64,000 nt of DNA from Deuterostichococcus epilithicus (Eukaryota; Chlorophyta; Trebouxiophyceae; Prasiolales; Stichococcaceae): contig JAVTLE010000011.1 of the NCBI GenBank assembly GCA_033439295.1, positions 372,082-436,081 on the forward strand. The letters are read 5' to 3'. Positions 1-13,742 of this stretch are shown one piece after another. A program made the translations under genes and the position numbers. Each line of letters begins with the position of its first letter. The first letter of the stretch is position 1. Under the pieces are notes generated by a model. It ran no database searches and was not told where the DNA came from. It saw only the letters and a program-made list of their open reading frames with translations.

Positions 1-3000
1 CCCCTCGGCGTAGGTGAACAGCGAGTGCGACTCCACCGTGAAGTAGGCGTTGTGGCCGTTGGCGGCGGTGTCCTGCAGCATCTGGCCGTCCGCCGGCCAG
101 AAGCCGGCGCTGCCCAGCGACGGCTCGGTCCTGTACTCGCCGGTGGCGGCGTCCAGGGTCAGCGTCAGCGAGAAGGGCGCCTCGCGCGGCTTGCCGCCGT
201 CCTCGGGGTGGGTGGTGGCATACCAGTCGTTGAAGGTGGCGGCGGGGCCGTGCGTGGTGGCGGTGCTGCCGGAGCCGGGCTTGTAGGCGGGCTTGCCGTC
301 GGTGCCCAGCGTCACGCCGGCGATGCCCTGGTCCACGGTGGCCTGGGAGGCGGTGGCCGGGTAGTTGAAGTCGGTGTTGAGGTCGGGGCGGAAGTCGTGG
401 ATGATGCCGCCCAGGGTGGCGGTGGCAGCGGGCGCCGGCGGTGGCGTCGCGCCGGCGGCGGGCGGCGTCTGCACGGCGGTGGGAGCTGCGGTGGGAGCAC
501 CAGGCGCCGAGGGCGGCGGCTGGGCGCTGCGGAAGTCGGGAGGCGTGCCAGCGGCGGAGGGCACGGCCGTGGGCGGCACGCCGGCGGCTGACGGCGCGGC
601 CGTGGGAGGCACGCCGGCGGCTGACGGCGCGGCCGTGGGCGGCACGCCAGCTGCAGACGGCGCGGCGGTGGGAGGCACGCCGGCGGCTGACGGCGCGGCC
701 ATGGGCGGCACGCCAGCTGCAGACGGCGCGGCGGTGGGCGGCACGCCGGCGGCTGACGGCGCGGCCGTCGGCACTGTTGGCGTTTTGGTTGGGCAGCTGG
801 CGGTGGGCGGCACCCAGCTCGTTATGCTGTCGATTGTGGTGGAGAAGCTGATCTTGGATGCGCTGCCAAAGCGGTTGGCGGTGAACACGCTGAGTGTGTA
901 TTCCTCACCAAGCGTCAGGCCCAGCTCCGCAGCCATGGTAACATCCAGCGTCACGCTACCCTGCTTCTGGCCAATGCCGCCGAGGTCGAGCACCAGGTGC
1001 TTGTTAACGAACACCCAAGCGTCGTCGTTGCCGCTGAGGGCAATTGTCGTGCCGACGGCATCATACTTGAACCGCGTCTGCAGCTGCATCGTGAAGTAAT
1101 GGTTGTGGCCGTCAGGGTCCGCCATGGCGCCGGACATGGTGTCCAGCGGCCAGAACTCCGGCTCGTTAATGGAGAAGGCCTGGTCGCTGTCGGAGTAGGT
1201 CAGCTTGAGGGCATACACCGCCTGGCGGGAGCTGTCGTTGACATGGTACCATTCGGTGAAGTCCGCAAGACCTGCATTGGGCCACGCAGCCAAGGTTAGC
1301 TCAGGCCGAGCGATCTGTCAGTGGTTCAGAGTGAAAGTCTGATCTCCATTTAGATCAGTGTGTTGCAACGAAAGAACAGGTTAGCTACAAACACGTTGCT
1401 GACGGCAGCTCGAGTAGGTGGCTTGGTGATATAGAAGGCACAGCAGGCACAGGGACAGAAACCGCATTCAGCACCTGTCGTCGAGGGCGTGGCGCCACTG
1501 CTGCCTGGCGCATAGATCGGGGTGCGATCACCAGCAAGCATGGTTGCAACGATGCCCTTGTCGGCGAGGTCGCCTGTCAGCTTGTTGCCGCCAAAGTCGG
1601 CGTTGTACTCGGGGCGGAAGTCGGTGACCAGGGCGAAAAGGCTGACGGTGTTGGTGGCCGAGGTAACGGCAGCACAGGGCGTCAGGCCTGCAAACAGTCG
1701 GAGGCAGCATTCCAGCAAAGCAGTCTACCAAAGCAGATGACAAAGGGAGGTGCGAGAGGGAGTTCGGGAGAACAAGTTTGAAGGAAGCCAGCCAACAGTC
1801 AGCCCTGGAGGTGATGCAAGGTCTGCAGCGCAGCAACATGATCAGCACAGCACGCAAGTGAAGGCGTGGATCACTACAGGCGTTGGCTTTGCATGATTGT
1901 CCAGTCGAATTCACACCTGCCATGGAGGCACCGGCAGGCGGCTCCGGCGCGCCACCAGCCGAGGGTGGCATGTATGTCTTGGTGGGAGTATCGTCGGTTG
2001 GTGCGGATGTCGGCGTGGGCGGGCTGCCGGGAGCCAGCGGCGGCGTGAAGCCCTTCAATGTAGGCGCGCCAGTGGAAGGGGGTGGCATAAAGCCCTTCCC
2101 AGACGGTGCGCCCGTCTCGGTTGGTGTGCCGGCAGGGGTGGAGGAGGGTGCAGCTGGCGGCGTCTCAGAGGGAGTCGCTGAGGGCGTGGCAGAGGGCGTG
2201 GCAGAGGGCGTGGCAGAAGGAGATGCCGGCGGCATCTCGGAGGGTGTTGCTGAAGGCATGCCGGATGGTGTGGCTGAGGGAGTGGCCGATGGCATGGTCG
2301 ACGGCGTCTCTGTGGGGGTACCAGCCGGTGCGGCCGACGGTGTTTCAGACGGCATGGCCGAGGGCATGGCTGAAGGTGCTGCCGGGGGCATGGCAGAGGG
2401 AGGAGCCGGTGGTGGTGCCCGTGGTGTGGCAGAGGGAGTGGCTGAGGGTGTGGCGGTAGGCTGCCCGACGCGCGGGTCCTGGCAGTCTACATCGGGATTT
2501 CCGACGTGCGCGGCGATGTGGGTCTTGACGCCATGGTCCGGCACGCCGTTGCCAGCGATGCTGCGCACTGGAGTGCCGTTGACGCTGTACAGCGTGATGT
2601 TCAGGGAGTCCTGCGCGGACGGGCCGGGCCCCGCGAAGCCAGACACGGCGTAGGTGTACTGTGTAACCTCGATGCCAACCTGGCTGTGCGCCTTGCCGGT
2701 GAAGGTGAAGGCGCCACTCGTTGCGGTGGCGTCCGTGAAAGTGACCACCAGATCATCGAAGGTGTCAGCTGTCACAATGGCGTAGCCAGAGCCTGACATC
2801 ACGATCGTCAGCTGGTTGTTGGAGGCAGACTTCTTGACGGCCAGCGAGACGGAGGCGAAGGTGCCGTCGTCCAGCTCAATATCCAGGCCGCCGTCAATGA
2901 AACCGCAAGTGGGGATGGTGCTTTCCTCTGTGGGAGCTGCCGTGGGCATGCCTGACGGCGTCGCCGACGGTGTGGCGGATGGCATGCCAGATGGCGTGGC

Positions 3001-6000
3001 CGACGGCGACTCAGACGGTGTGCCTGAGGGAGTTTCCGACGGCGTCGTCGACGGTGCCTTGGTAGGGGTGCCGGCGGGCGTCTCAGATGGTGTGCCTGAG
3101 GGGGTCGCCGACGGCGTCGCAGACGGTGCCTTGGTAGGGGTGCCAGCCGGCGCAGCTGAAGGCGTCTGCGTCGGTGTGCCCGAGGGGGTCGCCGATGGCG
3201 TCGCTGACGGTGCCGTGGTGGGGGTGCCAGCTGGCGCAGCTGAAGGCGTGTGCGTCGGTGTGCCGGAAGGCGTCTCGGATGGCGTGGCGGAGGGGGTGGC
3301 GGATGGCGTCGCCGATGGTGTGCCCGAGGGTGTGGCAGATGGAGTTGTGGTGGGCACGCCAGGAGGCGTCGCAGCGCGGAAGTCTGGCGGGCTGGGAGGC
3401 GAGGGCACGATGGACGGCGTCCCTGAGGGCGTCATTGACGGCGTACCCGAGGGGGTGAGCGAAGGCGCCTTGGTGGGAGTGCCAGAGGGCACGACGGACG
3501 GTGTGCCTGATGGCGTCGCAGACGGCGCCTTGGTGGGAGTGCCAGCCGGCGCAGCCGAGGGTGTCTCAGAAGGCGTGCCCGACGGCGTCGCTGAGGGTGC
3601 CTTTGTGGGCGTGCCGGAGGGCACAGCAGACGGCGTGGCCGACGGCGTGGCAGAGGGTGTGACAGAAGGCGTCGGCGTGTTGGCGGCGCCGCAGTGGCGG
3701 TTCGCATAGAACATGTCCAGCCTGAAGGTGTCGCCGACCTGGAGGCCCGGGATGTCGGAGACCTTAAAGGTGGCGGTCTCCGCGGCGTGGATGCCGCCCA
3801 GATCCACCACCCGCTTGCCGTTCACAAACACGAACAGGTCGTCCGAGGAGGTGAACTTGAAGTTCAGCGCCTCGCTGGTGTACGTGATCAGACTGTGGCT
3901 CTCCAGCGTGAAGTGGCAGTTGTGAGAGCCGTCGCCACCGTCAGCGGCGGGGGTGTTGCCCAGAAGCTTGCCGTCCTGTCGTGGGCAGCAGCCATCGTCA
4001 GCCACCTTGTCCTCTTGCAATGCAGAAGCTGACGATGCAGAAAGTGATGACACACGTGAGACCCATTCAATTGAGACCGATGCACTTCAGACAAGGTGAA
4101 AGGCATGCTGCTGCTGTTCCCGCCACTAGTGCTGCCTGCTGCCACTGCCACTGCTGCTGCTGCTGCAGCCAACAGAGGCCACCGCTGCTGCCGCTGCTGC
4201 CACAGCCGACAGAGGCCACCCGCTGCTGCCGCGGCTGCTACAGCCGACAAGGGCCACCGCTGCTGCTGGTGCTGACCAGCACTGCCATGTCATGCAGTTG
4301 CACATCTGTAACATCCTTCAAGCAGGGCGCAAACTCACAATTGGGTTGTAGCCAGCGGACGTCCAGGAGATGGTGTCGCTGGCGCTGTCAGTCTGGAAGT
4401 CGATGGTGGTGCTCTCATAGCGGTCGGTGTGGTTCTTCCACCAGTCGTTGAAGAAGGACTGCCCGTGCGTGGAGGTGGTCGGCAGCGGCGGGTCGCCACC
4501 CTTGCCGATGTACACTGGGAAGCCGTCAGGGCCCAGCTCCGTGCCCACAAAGTCGGTGTCCTGGCCGCTGGGGGTGCCATCCTTGGAGAAATCGGGGTTG
4601 TCCTCGGGGCTGAAGTCCCGCACCCAGCTGGGCAGCTGCACGATGAGGAAGTCGGGCGTGGGCGTGTTGGAGGGCGTGGCAGAGGGGGTGCCGGAGGGAG
4701 TGGACGAAGGTGTGCCGGACGGCGTCGCCGAAGGCGCCTTGGTGGGGGTACCGGCGGGCGTCGCCGATGGTGTGCTCGAGGGAGTCGCCGACGGCGTCGC
4801 TGATGGCGCCCGTGTGGGGGTGCCAGCCGGCGCGGCCGACGGCGTCTCAGATGGCGTGCCAGAGGGGGTGGCTGACGGAGATTGTGTGGGAGTGCCGGCC
4901 GGGGCTGCAGATGGCACTGCAGACGGCGTGCCTGAGGGAGTTTCCGACGGCGTCGTCGACGGTGCCTTGGTAGGGGTGCCGGCGGGCGTCTCAGACGGTG
5001 TGCCTGAGGGGGTCGCCGACGGCGTCGCAGACGGTGCCTTGGTAGGGGTGCCAGCCGGTGCAGCTGAAGGCGTCTGCGTCGGTGTGCCCGAGGGGGTCGC
5101 CGATGGCGTCGCTGACGGTGCCGTGGTGGGGGTGCCAGCTGGCGCAGCTGAAGGCGTGTGCGTCGGTGTGCCGGAAGGCGTCTCGGATGGCGTGGCGGAG
5201 GGGGTGGCGGATGGCGTCGCCGATGGTGTGCCCGAGGGTGTGGCAGATGGAGTTGTGGTGGGCACGCCAGGAGGCGTCGCAGCGCGGAAGTCTGGCGGGC
5301 TGGGAGGCGAGGGCACGATGGACGGCGTCCCTGAGGGCGTCATTGACGGCGTACCCGAGGGGGTGAGCGAAGGCGCCTTGGTGGGAGTGCCAGAGGGCAC
5401 GACGGACGGTGTGCCTGATGGCGTCGCAGACGGCGCCTTGGTGGGAGTGCCAGCCGGCGCAGCCGAGGGTGTCTCAGAAGGCGTGCCCGACGGCGTCGCT
5501 GAGGGTGCCTTTGTGGGCGTGCCGGAGGGCACAGCAGACGGCGTGGCCGACGGCGTGGCAGAGGGTGTGACAGAAGGCGTCGGCGTGTTGGCGGCGCCGC
5601 AGTGGCGGTTCGCATAGAACATGTCCAGCCTGAAGGTGTCGCCGACCTGGAGGCCCGGGATGTCGGAGACCTTAAAGGTGGCGGTCTCCGCGGCGTGGAT
5701 GCCGCCCAGATCCACCACCCGCTTGCCGTTCACAAACACGAACAGGTCGTCCGAGGAGGTGAACTTGAAGTTCAGCGCCTCGCTGGTGTACGTGATCAGA
5801 CTGTGGCTCTCCAGCGTGAAGTGGCAGTTGTGAGAGCCGTCGCCACCGTCAGCGGCGGGGGTGTTGCCCAGAAGCTTGCCGTCCTGTCGTGGGCAGCAGC
5901 CATCGTCAGCCACCTTGTCCTCTTGCAATGCAGAAGCTGACGATGCAGAAAGTGATGACACACGTGAGACCCATTCAATTGAGACCGATGCACTTCAGAC

Positions 6001-9000
6001 AAGGTGAAAGGCATGCTGCTGCTGTTCCCGCCACTAGTGCTGCCTGCTGCCACTGCCACTGCTGCTGCTGCTGCAGCCAACAGAGGCCACCGCTGCTGCC
6101 GCTGCTGCCACAGCCGACAGAGGCCACCCGCTGCTGCCGCGGCTGCTACAGCCGACAAGGGCCACCGCTGCTGCTGGTGCTGACCAGCACTGCCATGTCA
6201 TGCAGTTGCACATCTGTAACATCCTTCAAGCAGGGCGCAAACTCACAATTGGGTTGTAGCCAGCGGACGTCCAGGAGATGGTGTCGCTGGCGCTGTCAGT
6301 CTGGAAGTCGATGGTGGTGCTCTCATAGCGGTCGGTGTGGTTCTTCCACCAGTCGTTGAAGAAGGACTGCCCGTGCGTGGAGGTGGTCGGCAGCGGCGGG
6401 TCGCCACCCTTGCCGATGTACACTGGGAAGCCGTCAGGGCCCAGCTCCGTGCCCACAAAGTCGGTGTCCTGGCCGCTGGGGGTGCCATCCTTGGAGAAAT
6501 CGGGGTTGTCCTCGGGGCTGAAGTCCCGCACCCAGCTGGGCAGCTGCACGATGAGGAAGTCGGGCGTGGGCGTGTTGGAGGGCGTGGCAGAGGGGGTGCC
6601 GGAGGGAGTGGACGAAGGTGTGCCGGACGGCGTCGCCGAAGGCGCCTTGGTGGGGGTACCGGCGGGCGTCGCCGATGGTGTGCTCGAGGGAGTCGCCGAC
6701 GGCGTCGCTGATGGCGCCCGTGTGGGGGTGCCAGCCGGCGCGGCCGACGGCGTCTCAGATGGCGTGCCAGAGGGGGTGGCTGACGGAGATTGTGTGGGAG
6801 TGCCGGCCGGGGCTGCAGATGGCACTGCAGACGGCGTGCCTGAGGGAGTTTCCGACGGCGTCGTCGACGGTGCCTTGGTAGGGGTGCCGGCGGGCGTCTC
6901 AGACGGTGTGCCTGAGGGGGTCGCCGACGGCGTCGCAGACGGTGCCTTGGTAGGGGTGCCAGCCGGTGCAGCTGAAGGCGTCTGCGTCGGTGTGCCCGAG
7001 GGGGTCGCCGATGGCGTCGCTGACGGTGCCGTGGTGGGGGTGCCAGCTGGCGCAGCTGAAGGCGTGTGCGTCGGTGTGCCGGAAGGCGTCTCGGATGGCG
7101 TGGCGGAGGGGGTGGCGGATGGCGTCGCCGATGGTGTGCCCGAGGGTGTGGCAGATGGAGTTGTGGTGGGCACGCCAGGAGGCGTCGCAGCGCGGAAGTC
7201 TGGCGGGCTGGGAGGCGAGGGCACGATGGACGGCGTCCCTGAGGGCGTCATTGACGGCGTACCCGAGGGGGTGAGCGAAGGCGCCTTGGTGGGAGTGCCA
7301 GAGGGCACGACGGACGGTGTGCCTGATGGCGTCGCAGACGGCGCCTTGGTGGGAGTGCCAGCCGGCGCAGCCGAGGGTGTCTCAGAAGGCGTGCCCGACG
7401 GCGTCGCTGAGGGTGCCTTTGTGGGCGTGCCGGAGGGCACAGCAGACGGCGTGGCCGACGGCGTGGCAGAGGGTGTGACAGAAGGCGTCGGCGTGTTGGC
7501 GGCGCCGCAGTGGCGGTTCGCATAGAACATGTCCAGCCTGAAGGTGTCGCCGACCTGGAGGCCCGGGATGTCGGAGACCTTAAAGGTGGCGGTCTCCGCG
7601 GCGTGGATGCCGCCCAGATCCACCACCCGCTTGCCGTTCACAAACACGAACAGGTCGTCCGAGGAGGTGAACTTGAAGTTCAGCGCCTCGCTGGTGTACG
7701 TGATCAGACTGTGGCTCTCCAGCGTGAAGTGGCAGTTGTGAGAGCCGTCGCCACCGTCAGCGGCGGGGGTGTTGCCCAGAAGCTTGCCGTCCTGTCGTGG
7801 GCAGCAGCCATCGTCAGCCACCTTGTCCTCTTGCAATGCAGAAGCTGACGATGCAGAAAGTGATGACACACGTGAGACCCATTCAATTGAGACCGATGCA
7901 CTTCAGACAAGGTGAAAGGCATGCTGCTGCTGTTCCCGCCACTAGTGCTGCCTGCTGCCACTGCCACTGCTGCTGCTGCTGCAGCCAACAGAGGCCACCG
8001 CTGCTGCCGCTGCTGCCACAGCCGACAGAGGCCACCCGCTGCTGCCGCGGCTGCTACAGCCGACAAGGGCCACCGCTGCTGCTGGTGCTGACCAGCACTG
8101 CCATGTCATGCAGTTGCACATCTGTAACATCCTTCAAGCAGGGCGCAAACTCACAATTGGGTTGTAGCCAGCGGACGTCCAGGAGATGGTGTCGCTGGCG
8201 CTGTCAGTCTGGAAGTCGATGGTGGTGCTCTCATAGCGGTCGGTGTGGTTCTTCCACCAGTCGTTGAAGAAGGACTGCCCGTGCGTGGAGGTGGTCGGCA
8301 GCGGCGGGTCGCCACCCTTGCCGATGTACACTGGGAAGCCGTCAGGGCCCAGCTCCGTGCCCACAAAGTCGGTGTCCTGGCCGCTGGGGGTGCCATCCTT
8401 GGAGAAATCGGGGTTGTCCTCGGGGCTGAAGTCCCGCACCCAGCTGGGCAGCTGCACGATGAGGAAGTCGGGCGTGGGCGTGTTGGAGGGCGTGGCAGAG
8501 GGGGTGCCGGAGGGAGTGGACGAAGGTGTGCCGGACGGCGTCGCCGAAGGCGCCTTGGTGGGGGTACCGGCGGGCGTCGCCGATGGTGTGCTCGAGGGAG
8601 TCGCCGACGGCGTCGCTGATGGCGCCCGTGTGGGGGTGCCAGCCGGCGCGGCCGACGGCGTCTCAGATGGCGTGCCAGAGGGGGTGGCTGACGGAGATTG
8701 TGTGGGAGTGCCGGCCGGGGCTGCAGATGGCACTGCAGACGGCGTGCCTGAGGGAGTTTCCGACGGCGTCGTCGACGGTGCCTTGGTAGGGGTGCCGGCG
8801 GGCGTCTCAGACGGTGTGCCTGAGGGGGTCGCCGACGGCGTCGCAGACGGTGCCTTGGTAGGGGTGCCAGCCGGCGCAGCTGAAGGCGTCTGCGTCGGTG
8901 TGCCCGAGGGGGTCGCCGATGGCGTCGCTGACGGTGCCGTGGTGGGGGTGCCAGCTGGCGCAGCTGAAGGCGTGTGCGTCGGTGTGCCGGAAGGCGTCTC

Positions 9001-12000
9001 GGATGGCGTGGCGGAGGGGGTGGCGGATGGCGTCGCCGATGGTGTGCCCGAGGGTGTGGCAGATGGAGTTGTGGTGGGCACGCCAGGAGGCGTCGCAGCG
9101 CGGAAGTCTGGCGGGCTGGGAGGCGAGGGCACGATGGACGGCGTCCCTGAGGGCGTCATTGACGGCGTACCCGAGGGGGTGAGCGAAGGCGCCTTGGTGG
9201 GAGTGCCAGAGGGCACGACGGACGGTGTGCCTGATGGCGTCGCAGACGGCGCCTTGGTGGGAGTGCCAGCCGGCGCAGCCGAGGGTGTCTCAGAAGGCGT
9301 TGCTGAAGGTGCCTTTGTGGGGGTGCCGGAGGGCACAGCAGACGGCGTTGCTGATGGGGTGGCAGAGGGCGTGCCAGAGGGCGTCTCAGACGGCGTGCCG
9401 GATGGCGTTTTAGACGGAGTGCCCGAGGGTGCTGCCGACGGCGTACCAGAGGGCGTGCGTGAAGGCGTGCCCGATGGTGCGTCCGAGGGCGTCTCGGAAG
9501 GCGTGCCGGACGGCGTCCTGGAGGGAATGCCTGATGGTGTGCCAGACGGCGTGCCGGACGGCGTCTCTGACGGCGTGCCGGACGGCGTCTTCGAGGGCGT
9601 GGCCGACGGGGTGCCTGCCGGCGTGGCGGAGGGCGTCGCCGAGGGCGTGCTGGAGGGGGTGCCTGCCGGCGTGGCGGAGGGCATCGCCGAGGGCGTGCCG
9701 GAGGGGGTGCCTGCCGGCATGGCGGAGGGCGTCGCCGAGGGCGTGCCGGAGGGGGTACCTGCCGGCGTGGCGGAAGGCGCTGCCGAGGGCGTGCCGGAGG
9801 GCGTGGGGGCGCCAGCCAGGGCGCCGCAGTGGCGGTGCGCATAGAACATGTCCAGCTGGAACTCGTCGCCGAGCTTGATGCTGGTCAGGTCGGACACCTT
9901 GAAGGTGGCGGTCTTCAGCGGGTGGATGCCGCCCAGGTCGACGACGCGCTGGCCGTTCACGAATACGAACAGGTCGTCCGAGGAGGTGAACTTGAAGCTC
10001 ATGCCGGGCGTGGAGTACGTGAACTTGGAGTGACTCTCCAGCGTGAAGAAGCAGTTGTGGGTGCCGTCGCCGCCGTCGGCCACCGGCGTGTTGCCCAGCA
10101 TCTGGCCGTCCTGAAAGCCAGCAACTCGACTTTGATGAGTTGTTCAGGAATAGGAGTGTTAGGTCTGTAGCAGCGGCGGCGGCAGCAGCGGCAGCGGCAG
10201 GAGCAGCGGCAGCGGTGGCAGCAGCAGCGGCAGCTGCAGCTGCAGCTGCAGCCTGGATTGCACGACAATGCACTAGTATGCCATCGGTGGTCAGCCCCGC
10301 AGACTTCCATTGACAGACATCATCAACGAGCTCAGCAACACGGGGTTGGGAAGAGGGGCTGGTCTTGCACAGCCGGCGCACACACACCAGGGGCCAGTAG
10401 CCATCGGAGCTCCAGGAGAAGGTGCCGGTGTCGCCGGCCCAGGCCCAATCGACGCGCGTCGGCTCATAACGCGGCTCGCCGCCAGAAGTCGTCTTGTTGG
10501 TCCACCAGTCGTTGAAGAAGGTGGTGCCGTGGGTGGTGTCCGTTGGCTGGGGCGGGCTGCCGCCAGAGCCGACATAGACAGGGAAGCCGGCATCGTTCAG
10601 CATGTTGGCGACGAAGCCGGTGTCAACACCGGCGGGGCTGTCAAAGTCGGGGTTGCTGTCGCGCGTGAAGTCGCGAAGCCAGCTGGGCAACTGCACAATG
10701 CGCGGCTCCTGCTCGGTGGGGGTGCCCGCGGGTGTGTCTGAGGGTGTGCCAGCGGGTGTTGGTGATGGCGCGGAAGTCGCGGTCGGCATGCCGTAGGGCG
10801 TCGGCTCAATGGCCGGCGTGGGCGAGTCGGTCGACGTCGGCGTGCCCGGCGCAGCCGTGGGCGCTGACGTAGTGCGGCCCTGGCCATCGTCAGTGGGCGC
10901 GGCGGTCGGCGTGGACGGCGTCAGGGAGCCGGCGGCGCAGGCGCCGCAGGCAACCTCCACCCTGCAGAGTGCAGAGCAATCACGTTTCTGAGGCCCGCTG
11001 CTGATAGTCTTGTTGCTGCCTCATACTGAAGCGCAGCCAGCCGAATGCGAATGCAGATGCTGGAGATGTGAGCCGGCTGAAGCTGGAACAGCAGCAGCAG
11101 TCACAGCAGGCAATGGCCGGCGGTCTGTCAAGGCTTACAGCACGGCAGCACGAAAGCTCGAATCGCTTGTCGGGTGCAGCGCAGGGCTGCGATGCAATCT
11201 CCTGTCCGGGAGGAAAATCAGGGTGGAATGGCTCACCAGAGTGTGGACTGCGAGCACTTGTCGTCGACCTGGACCAGCACCACGCGGTTCATGCCCTGCG
11301 CCATCCAGGGGGCGATGTCCACGTAGCCGGACACCGCCGGCCAGTGGCGGTATGTGAAGGAGCCTGGCACCGCGCCAGCGAACTTGTTGTTGGTCAGCAC
11401 CACGTGCACCGCATCATCGAGCTGCGGCGGCACAAGACGGCACGATAGGTCAGCGCAATGCAGCAGACTCGCAGAGCTGATCTGATCTGTGGCAGGCAGA
11501 CCATACTGAGCAAGTTTGTATGCAAGGCTTCTAGCATTGAAGCCGGTGCCGGCGGCAGGAGTGCAGACAGATGGTGGACAAGCTCGCATGATGTATCAGG
11601 CAGTGCAGGCTGAGGTGAAGAGCAAAGCAGGGAAGGCACCTGGTTGAAGTTGATGATGCACTGGGACGGCACCGACGTCACGTTGATGCTGCAGAGCGAG
11701 GAGACGTGCAGCGACGGTCAGATCTCTTCGCTCAGGTTTCTGTAGAGTAGGCTGACATGCAAACTACAGAGCTGTCAGGCAGCAATGCTCTCATGGAAGA
11801 TGTTCGGCAGCAATTCTGCTGTGAATTAGCAGACATACACGCATGGACACATTGCGCGAAGCATCAGGGTGTGAAACCAGCAGCCAGGTGGCGGTCGCAC
11901 TTGGTCTGGAAGAAGGTGTAGTCGCCGGCGCGCCACTGGCAGTCGGAGCCGGGGCGGCAGCACACCTTGCCGGCGCCCGGCGAGATGGTCTGCTTGACGC

Positions 12001-13742
12001 CCTGCTTGGCGGAGTTGCCCTTGCAGCCCATCAGGCTGTTGACAGGTCCGTACTTGAGGTGCTTGGAGTTCTGCATCAGCTTCCAGCTCTTGTCGGTGGC
12101 GGTGGGCACGGACACGCCGGCAAACTGCTTGCCGTCAGCGCGGCTTAGCTGCGACCCGAAGCACTTGATGTGGCCGGTCACCGGCGTTGGCCGCCAGATG
12201 GACCAGCTCGGGGTGTACGTCACCGTGCAGTTCTTGCTGATGCCCTTGCCGGGCGCGGCAGCGAGCGGCGGGTGACGCAGGTGCCGCGGCGGTGAGCGGC
12301 GCGTGGGGCGCTTCACGGTGGGGCGGTGCCGTGTCGGCGTGTGCTTGGTGGGGGCGCTGCCGCGGAACTCCGGCGGCGGGGGGCGCCTGCGCTTGGTGGG
12401 GCGCTTGGTGGGGTGCCTGGTGGGGTGGCGGGTGGGGTGCCTGGTGGGGTGCCGGGTAGGGCGCCTGGTTGGGTGCCTGGCGGGGTGCCTGGTGGGCCGC
12501 TTCGAGGGTTTAGCGATGCCGTCATCATTGTCATCGACGAAGGGCTTCTTGGTGGGCCGCTTCGAGGGCTTAGCGGTGCCGTCATCGTTATCATCGACGA
12601 AAGGCTTTTTGGTGGGCCGCTTTGTCGGCTGCCCGGCCGTGCCGCGCTGCTCCAGTGGCGGCGGAGCCCTGCGCTTGGTGGGCTGCTTTGTCGGGGAGTG
12701 CGCTGGCCGCTTTGTGGGCTGCTTCGTCGGCTGCTTTGTCGGCTGCTTTGTTGGCTGGCCGTCGGTTCCGCGGAAGTCACCACTGCCAGGCGGCGGACGG
12801 TGCTGGCTTGACACTTTGGTCGGCTGGCGTGTCGGAGCCTTGGTGGGCGCCTCAGTAGGCTGGCGTGTCGGCGCCTTGGTCGGCTGGCGTGTCGGCGCCT
12901 TGGTCGGCTCGTGTGTCGGCGCCTTGGTGGGAGCCTCAGTCGGCGCCCGCGTGGGCTGCCGCGTCGGCGCCTTGGATGGCTCACGCGTCGGTGCTCGCGT
13001 CGGTGCCTCCGTCAGCTGATGCGTTGGCTGATGCGTCGGCTTCTTGGTCGGCGCCTTGGTCGGCTCGCTGCCGCGCTGCTCGAGCGGCGGCGGCGGCGGG
13101 CTGCTCGGCGGCGGTGGGCTGCGCCGCGGCGGCGGCGGCGGCNGAGTCCGGCGGCGGCGCCGCGGCGGCGGTCGCCAGGCCCTCGCACACGGCGCACTCG
13201 CCCGGCTCCACAACGACGGTGATGACCAGCGTCATGATGGAGCTGCAGCCAGCCTTGAAGCTCTTATTGAGCGTTGTCGTGAACGAGTTGCCGGACGTCG
13301 TTGTCGTCTCGCTGGGCGGCGCCAAGACGGAGCCCGCGGCGCTGGAGATCGTCTGCACCGTCACGCTGGCGCTCGGGCCCCTCTTGGTCGGCGTGGGCGT
13401 CGGCTGCGGCGCGGAGCCGCTGCCGTCGCTGCTGCTACCGCCGCTGCTCGATGGAGCGGAAGTTGGCTGCAGCGATGAGCTGCTGTCGCTGCCGCCACCG
13501 TCGCTGCCGCCAGGCGACGCGGGCGCGGCGTCCGATGAGCCGGCGCTGCGGGCATTATCGCCGCCCCCGCTGCTGCTGCTGCTGTCGGACTGGGGTGAGG
13601 GCTTGGGCGTCGGCAACGCATCGCCGGCGGAGGCACTGTCGCTGCCCGAGGCAGGCGACGGCGGGCTGGCGGCCCTGGCGGCCGGCAGCGCAAGCTGCGC
13701 GACCGCCAGGAGCACCAGGATGGCGACGGCTGACCGCTTCAT
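1..13742 (-). CDS. Giant secreted multi-domain fibro-slime / cell-wall protein (3' end beyond window)
   Basis: Probably an extracellular-matrix or cell-wall protein. It starts at the ATG of MKRSAVAILVLLAVAQ, a clear signal peptide. Exons on the minus strand: 13742-11901, 11688-11640, 11421-11237, 10961-10388, 10110-8155, 7791-6247, 5883-4339, 3975-1917, 1687-1475 and 1271 to beyond base 1. All junction phases agree, except that the donor at 11901 (GTGCGA) was chosen by phase. After the signal peptide come a Ser-rich stretch, a PTKAPTRQPTK-type linker and a Cys-rich domain. Then follow at least six fibro-slime domains, recognised by a half with 'LPSWVRDF..NPDF..FNDWW' and a half with 'DDLFVFVNGKRVVDLGGIH', joined by PSATPSGTPS linkers. 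Five of the six domains are split between exons at the same point; the sixth (about 1-450) lies in one exon and runs off the window. About 3,700 residues lie in the window. The frame slips at the N at 13143, so the gap hides bases. Confidence 0.85.
3012..9300 (-). repeat. Tandem array of a 1908-bp exon+intron unit (about 3.3 copies)
   Basis: Bases 3012-9300 repeat with a period of exactly 1908 bp. Each full unit is one 1545-nt phase-0 exon (515 codons) plus one 363-nt intron, so gain or loss of a unit keeps the reading frame. The introns at 3976-4338, 5884-6246 and 7792-8154 look identical. I found only two point differences: one T near 3088 unique to the first copy, and one C/T site near 3150/5058/6966/8874 where the middle copies share T. 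The right end breaks near 9300, where copies diverge by a 12-bp indel. Confidence 0.92.
12500..12615 (-). repeat. 60-bp coding repeat in the linker of the fibro-slime gene
   Basis: Two tandem copies encode a KPSKRPTKKPFVDDNDDG-type motif, alternating basic and acidic blocks. They sit inside a longer RPTRHPTRHP linker. The copies differ at a few synonymous sites. Confidence 0.7.

Noticed and set aside
4129-4285. CTG-rich intron segment of the fibro-slime array as a small RNA gene
   Set aside because: It is a low-complexity intron part copied with the unit; no stem or promoter evidence.
4427-9844. Long plus-strand open frames of 396-533 codons rich in GVADGVPEGVAEG
   Set aside because: They are the exact antisense of the PSATPSGTPS linkers of the fibro-slime gene. 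The sense strand has the signal peptide, domains and matching splice phases.
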